Shown here: positions 63,301 to 64,000 of the stretch, piece by piece | Layout of the letters: each line of letters opens with the position of its first letter | Position numbering within the stretch: position 1 is the stretch's first letter | From: Balanoglossus misakiensis | Taxonomy: Eukaryota; Hemichordata | DNA: 64,000 nucleotides | Direction of reading: 5' to 3' | NCBI GenBank assembly: GCA_040954595.2 | Contig: CM082585.2 | Coordinates: 3,658,001 to 3,722,000 of the forward strand | Notes under the pieces: generated by a model | Database searches by the model: none | What the model saw: only the letters and a program-made list of their open reading frames with translations | Told to the model about the DNA's origin: nothing | Program-made: the position numbers and the translations under genes

Positions 63301-64000
63301 CTAAAGAAGCCACTGAATAAGCCCACTGGGAAAGCCATGTGTTAGAGATATCTTTTCTTATGTATGTAAAACAGATTTGGATAATTATCTCATGAACGAG
63401 CCTGTATCACCTCTAGTGTGACATATAACAGCACATATAAAAACCCGAATTACCTGTCCAAGTTTTACTGAGTGGAACCATGAAATGAACTGCAGATAAT
63501 TGTTTAAATGATTATTAAAGGGACATTAGCTGCAACTTTTGGCTTTAGAATCAGTATTTTTGTACTGTGTGCCAAATGCAATTTCTTGTTGTACTCAAAA
63601 CAGCATGCTAAATATATCTAGTACTCCTCCTGTCAACACACCCTGTATGTGTGTAACAACCATTGTTATTGTTGACAAATTGTAGTCCGGACTTGAATTC
63701 AAATTTTGCGCAATAACAATGCTGATTATATATGTATAGTTTGTGTTTAATAAGCTGGATTCTGGGCATTTCATCATGCGTCAGGGGTTTGTACAATAAA
63801 CTGCAGTACATACACAAAACAAAAATACTGAAAGCATAGCAAAAAGTCACAGCTAATGGCGCTTTAAATAATTTGAGTATCACAAGTAAACTTTACGTTC
63901 CATGTATTTGACAGCATCATTGCAGGAAATGTGGCAAAGCAGTGTGTAATCCATGCAGTGAAGTCAAGTCTACAATTCCCATCATGGGCTTTGAATTTGA
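48385..64000 (+). CDS. WDFY2: WD repeat and FYVE domain protein, WDFY2 ortholog (5' part, nine exons)
   Basis: Exons: 48,385-48,521, 49,506-49,573, 57,461-57,589, 59,334-59,484, 60,194-60,306, 60,940-61,066, 61,313-61,418, 62,755-62,856, 63,915-64,000 (continues). Phases join cleanly into 339 residues of a protein expected to have about 400. Family knowledge: WDFY2 binds PI3P on early endosomes through its FYVE domain and scaffolds kinases such as Akt through its WD propeller. Seen: start [18 protein letters not shown] blades with RIRVW-type [15 protein letters not shown], the [17 protein letters not shown] blade, [15 protein letters not shown] and [15 protein letters not shown], then FYVE with [14 protein letters not shown] and [13 protein letters not shown], which carries the R(K/R)HHCR-type PI3P signature. 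The TPEW linker matches the family. The start has a good context (CAAAATGGCGG). The exon 4 donor (GTATCC) is weak. Intron 2 holds a whole ISL2EU transposon. Confidence 0.95.
49141..49345. mobile_element. Truncated MITE-like element in WDFY2 intron 1
   Basis: Related to the full element at 57,686-58,036: shared phrases are CACTGCCCTTTT, TTATGTTTGATACAAGA, ACCACACACAACTTCCATCC and an internal hairpin, CTCGCCAAAATGAATAA ... TTATTCATTTTGGCGAG, at about 49,272-49,320. The outer TIRs are mostly lost. It carries no gene. Confidence 0.75.
49864..52090 (+). CDS. THAP-domain DDE transposase of ISL2EU
   Basis: Exons 49,864-50,202, 50,550-50,618 and 50,975-52,090, all phase 0, give 507 residues. The start ATG lies 74 bp inside the transposon end. 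An N-terminal THAP zinc finger (about residues 1-90) has C8-x3-C12, W37, C61-x2-H64 and the YIPTVFPW closing motif, and would bind the transposon ends. A linker follows with a Glu-rich helical part (residues about 145-190), then a helix-turn-helix ([31 protein letters not shown]), then the DDE nuclease with Asp in [11 protein letters not shown], Asp in [10 protein letters not shown] and Glu in [14 protein letters not shown]. No internal stops. A possible poly(A) signal lies at 52,637. The partner gene is the convergent nuclease at 53,960-56,887. Harbinger transposases share the DDE_4 fold but lack THAP. Confidence 0.92.
52091..53959. other. Non-coding middle of the ISL2EU transposon
   Basis: About 1.9 kb of AT-rich sequence between the two convergent stop codons. 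It should contain both 3' UTRs; AATAAA at 52,637 (plus) and at 53,699-53,704 (minus strand) are candidates. A 156-codon frame at 52,247-52,717 has no recognisable domain and low-complexity composition, so I do not call it a gene. Short AGCAAAATT/TAGCTAACT-like motifs recur at 53,500-53,920. Confidence 0.6.
53960..56887 (-). CDS. SAP-SWIM-YqaJ nuclease protein of ISL2EU
   Basis: Minus-strand exons 56,271-56,887, 55,943-56,073 and 53,960-55,251 join in phase to 679 residues. Domains in order: SAP-like DNA-binding helix pair (about 20-57, [17 protein letters not shown] and [14 protein letters not shown]); a SWIM zinc finger formed across intron 1 ([20 protein letters not shown]-x-C ... C-x-H); and a C-terminal YqaJ/lambda-exonuclease-like domain with [14 protein letters not shown], the metal-binding Asp in [11 protein letters not shown], the E-x-K in LLEIKCPV, and the Gln helix [10 protein letters not shown]. 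The nuclease core is intact. In ISL2EU elements this second protein accompanies the transposase; its exact role in transposition is not settled. The start ATG lies 31 bp from the transposon end. A minisatellite fills the last intron. Confidence 0.9.
55380..55870. repeat. 25-bp minisatellite in the nuclease gene intron
   Basis: Units like GATGGTATACACTTTGCCCA plus GGATA recur about 15 times, with GATAGATGTTATACACTTTGC variants. Superimposed is a longer duplication: the ~115-bp piece ending CCCGCAATGTATACAGTAGA...TAGCCAGCATAGATGGC occurs at 55,620-55,730 and 55,736-55,850. Repetitive Tyr/Ser/Ile-rich minus-strand frames here are by-products. Confidence 0.92.
57686..58036. mobile_element. MITE-like element with long inverted repeats, WDFY2 intron 3
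   Basis: A 351-bp fold-back unit. Ends TTAAAGGGACAAAGTCTCTC at 57,686 and its complement ending at 58,036 pair, and pairing continues inward through TAACATAAACGGTGTCTTG/ACAAGACACCGTTTATGTTA and the ACCACACACAACTTCCATCC block. No coding capacity. A TTAA or TA target site is possible. Confidence 0.88.
58037..59333. other. Rest of WDFY2 intron 3
   Basis: About 1.3 kb without recognisable genes or repeats. Plus-strand frames at 58,169-58,607 show no domain and are not called. Confidence 0.6.
59535..59825. repeat. SINE-like interspersed repeat in WDFY2 intron 4
   Basis: The sequence begins with an (AAT)n-like tract, then TCTCAATGCGCTTTACAAT, later GGTACCCATTACTCCTGGGT, GAAGCAATGAGGGGTAAAGT, GCCTTGCCAAAGGACACAAC and AACCAATGCTCTAACCACTGGGC. 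This order is typical of an interspersed repeat I know from several marine invertebrates. The family name is not certain. Confidence 0.65.
60348..60619. mobile_element. MITE-like element in WDFY2 intron 5
   Basis: A 272-bp unit with inverted ends ATTAAAGCCCCAATCAGCTG at the left and a complement of ATTAAAGCCCCAATAGCTGCC at the right. No coding capacity. Confidence 0.82.
61194..61226. repeat. (GT)n microsatellite in WDFY2 intron 6
   Basis: A TG dinucleotide run with a few GC interruptions at its right end. Confidence 0.95.
61586..61842. repeat. Inverted repeat pair in WDFY2 intron 7
   Basis: About 57 bp at 61,586-61,642 (CAAAGATGGCCGACCTGAGA, CAAAAGCGATGCATGATGGT) reappears inverted at 61,777-61,842 (CAACCATCATGCATCGCTTT, CAAGTCGGCCATCTTGGCCC). 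The loop is about 134 bp. It looks like the stem of a MITE. The rest of intron 7 (61,843-62,754) shows nothing I recognise. Confidence 0.8.
62857..63514. other. First part of WDFY2 intron 8
   Basis: No gene or recognisable repeat is seen apart from ordinary intronic sequence. Confidence 0.5.
63515..63867. mobile_element. MITE-like element in WDFY2 intron 8
   Basis: A 353-bp unit with long inverted ends: TTAAAGGGACATTAGCTGCA at the left; the right end reads CAGCTAATGGCGCTTTAA. Pairing continues to a shared CAGTATTTTTGT, about 50 bp in all with mismatches. No coding capacity. It lies 47 bp upstream of exon 9. Confidence 0.87.

Overview
The window looks like animal nuclear DNA: spliced genes with GT-AG introns, an ortholog of the animal gene WDFY2, TTAGGG-type interstitial telomere repeats, and three animal transposon classes (PIF/Harbinger, ISL2EU, non-LTR retrotransposons). 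TTAGGG repeats argue against most insects. The repeat style suggests a marine invertebrate such as a hemichordate, echinoderm, lancelet or mollusc, but I cannot fix the species.

Positions 1-31,465 are almost entirely a GC- and CpG-rich tandem satellite of 133 bp (variants near 129 and 132 bp). It is organised into higher-order repeats: two adjacent 6,094-bp units in block 1, and units of about 3.58, 3.58 and 2.78 kb in block 2. The array is broken at 18,704-20,275 by an AT-rich block that is homologous to the core of the large palindrome further right. All open frames in the satellite, on both strands, are by-products of the repeat and I do not call them genes.

Positions 32,099-46,143 form a 14-kb palindromic element with arms of about 6.7 and 6.5 kb and a 760-bp spacer. 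From outside inward each arm carries a GGA-rich minisatellite, a three-exon Harbinger transposase with an intact DDE triad, a convergent Myb/SANT-like partner gene, a short telomere-like tract with a poly-G run, and a decayed ~165-bp tandem repeat. The element sits inside a non-LTR retrotransposon whose two halves flank it at 31.6-32.1 kb and 46.1-46.7 kb. A TA duplication is the most likely target site.

From 48,385 to the window end runs the 5' part of the WDFY2 ortholog: nine exons on the plus strand, WD repeats followed by the start of the FYVE zinc finger. Intron 2 holds a complete-looking 7.1-kb ISL2EU transposon with two convergent genes: a THAP-domain DDE transposase and a SAP-SWIM-YqaJ nuclease. 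Other introns hold short inverted-repeat elements (MITE-like), a SINE-like repeat and simple repeats. The host gene stays readable because every insertion lies in an intron.
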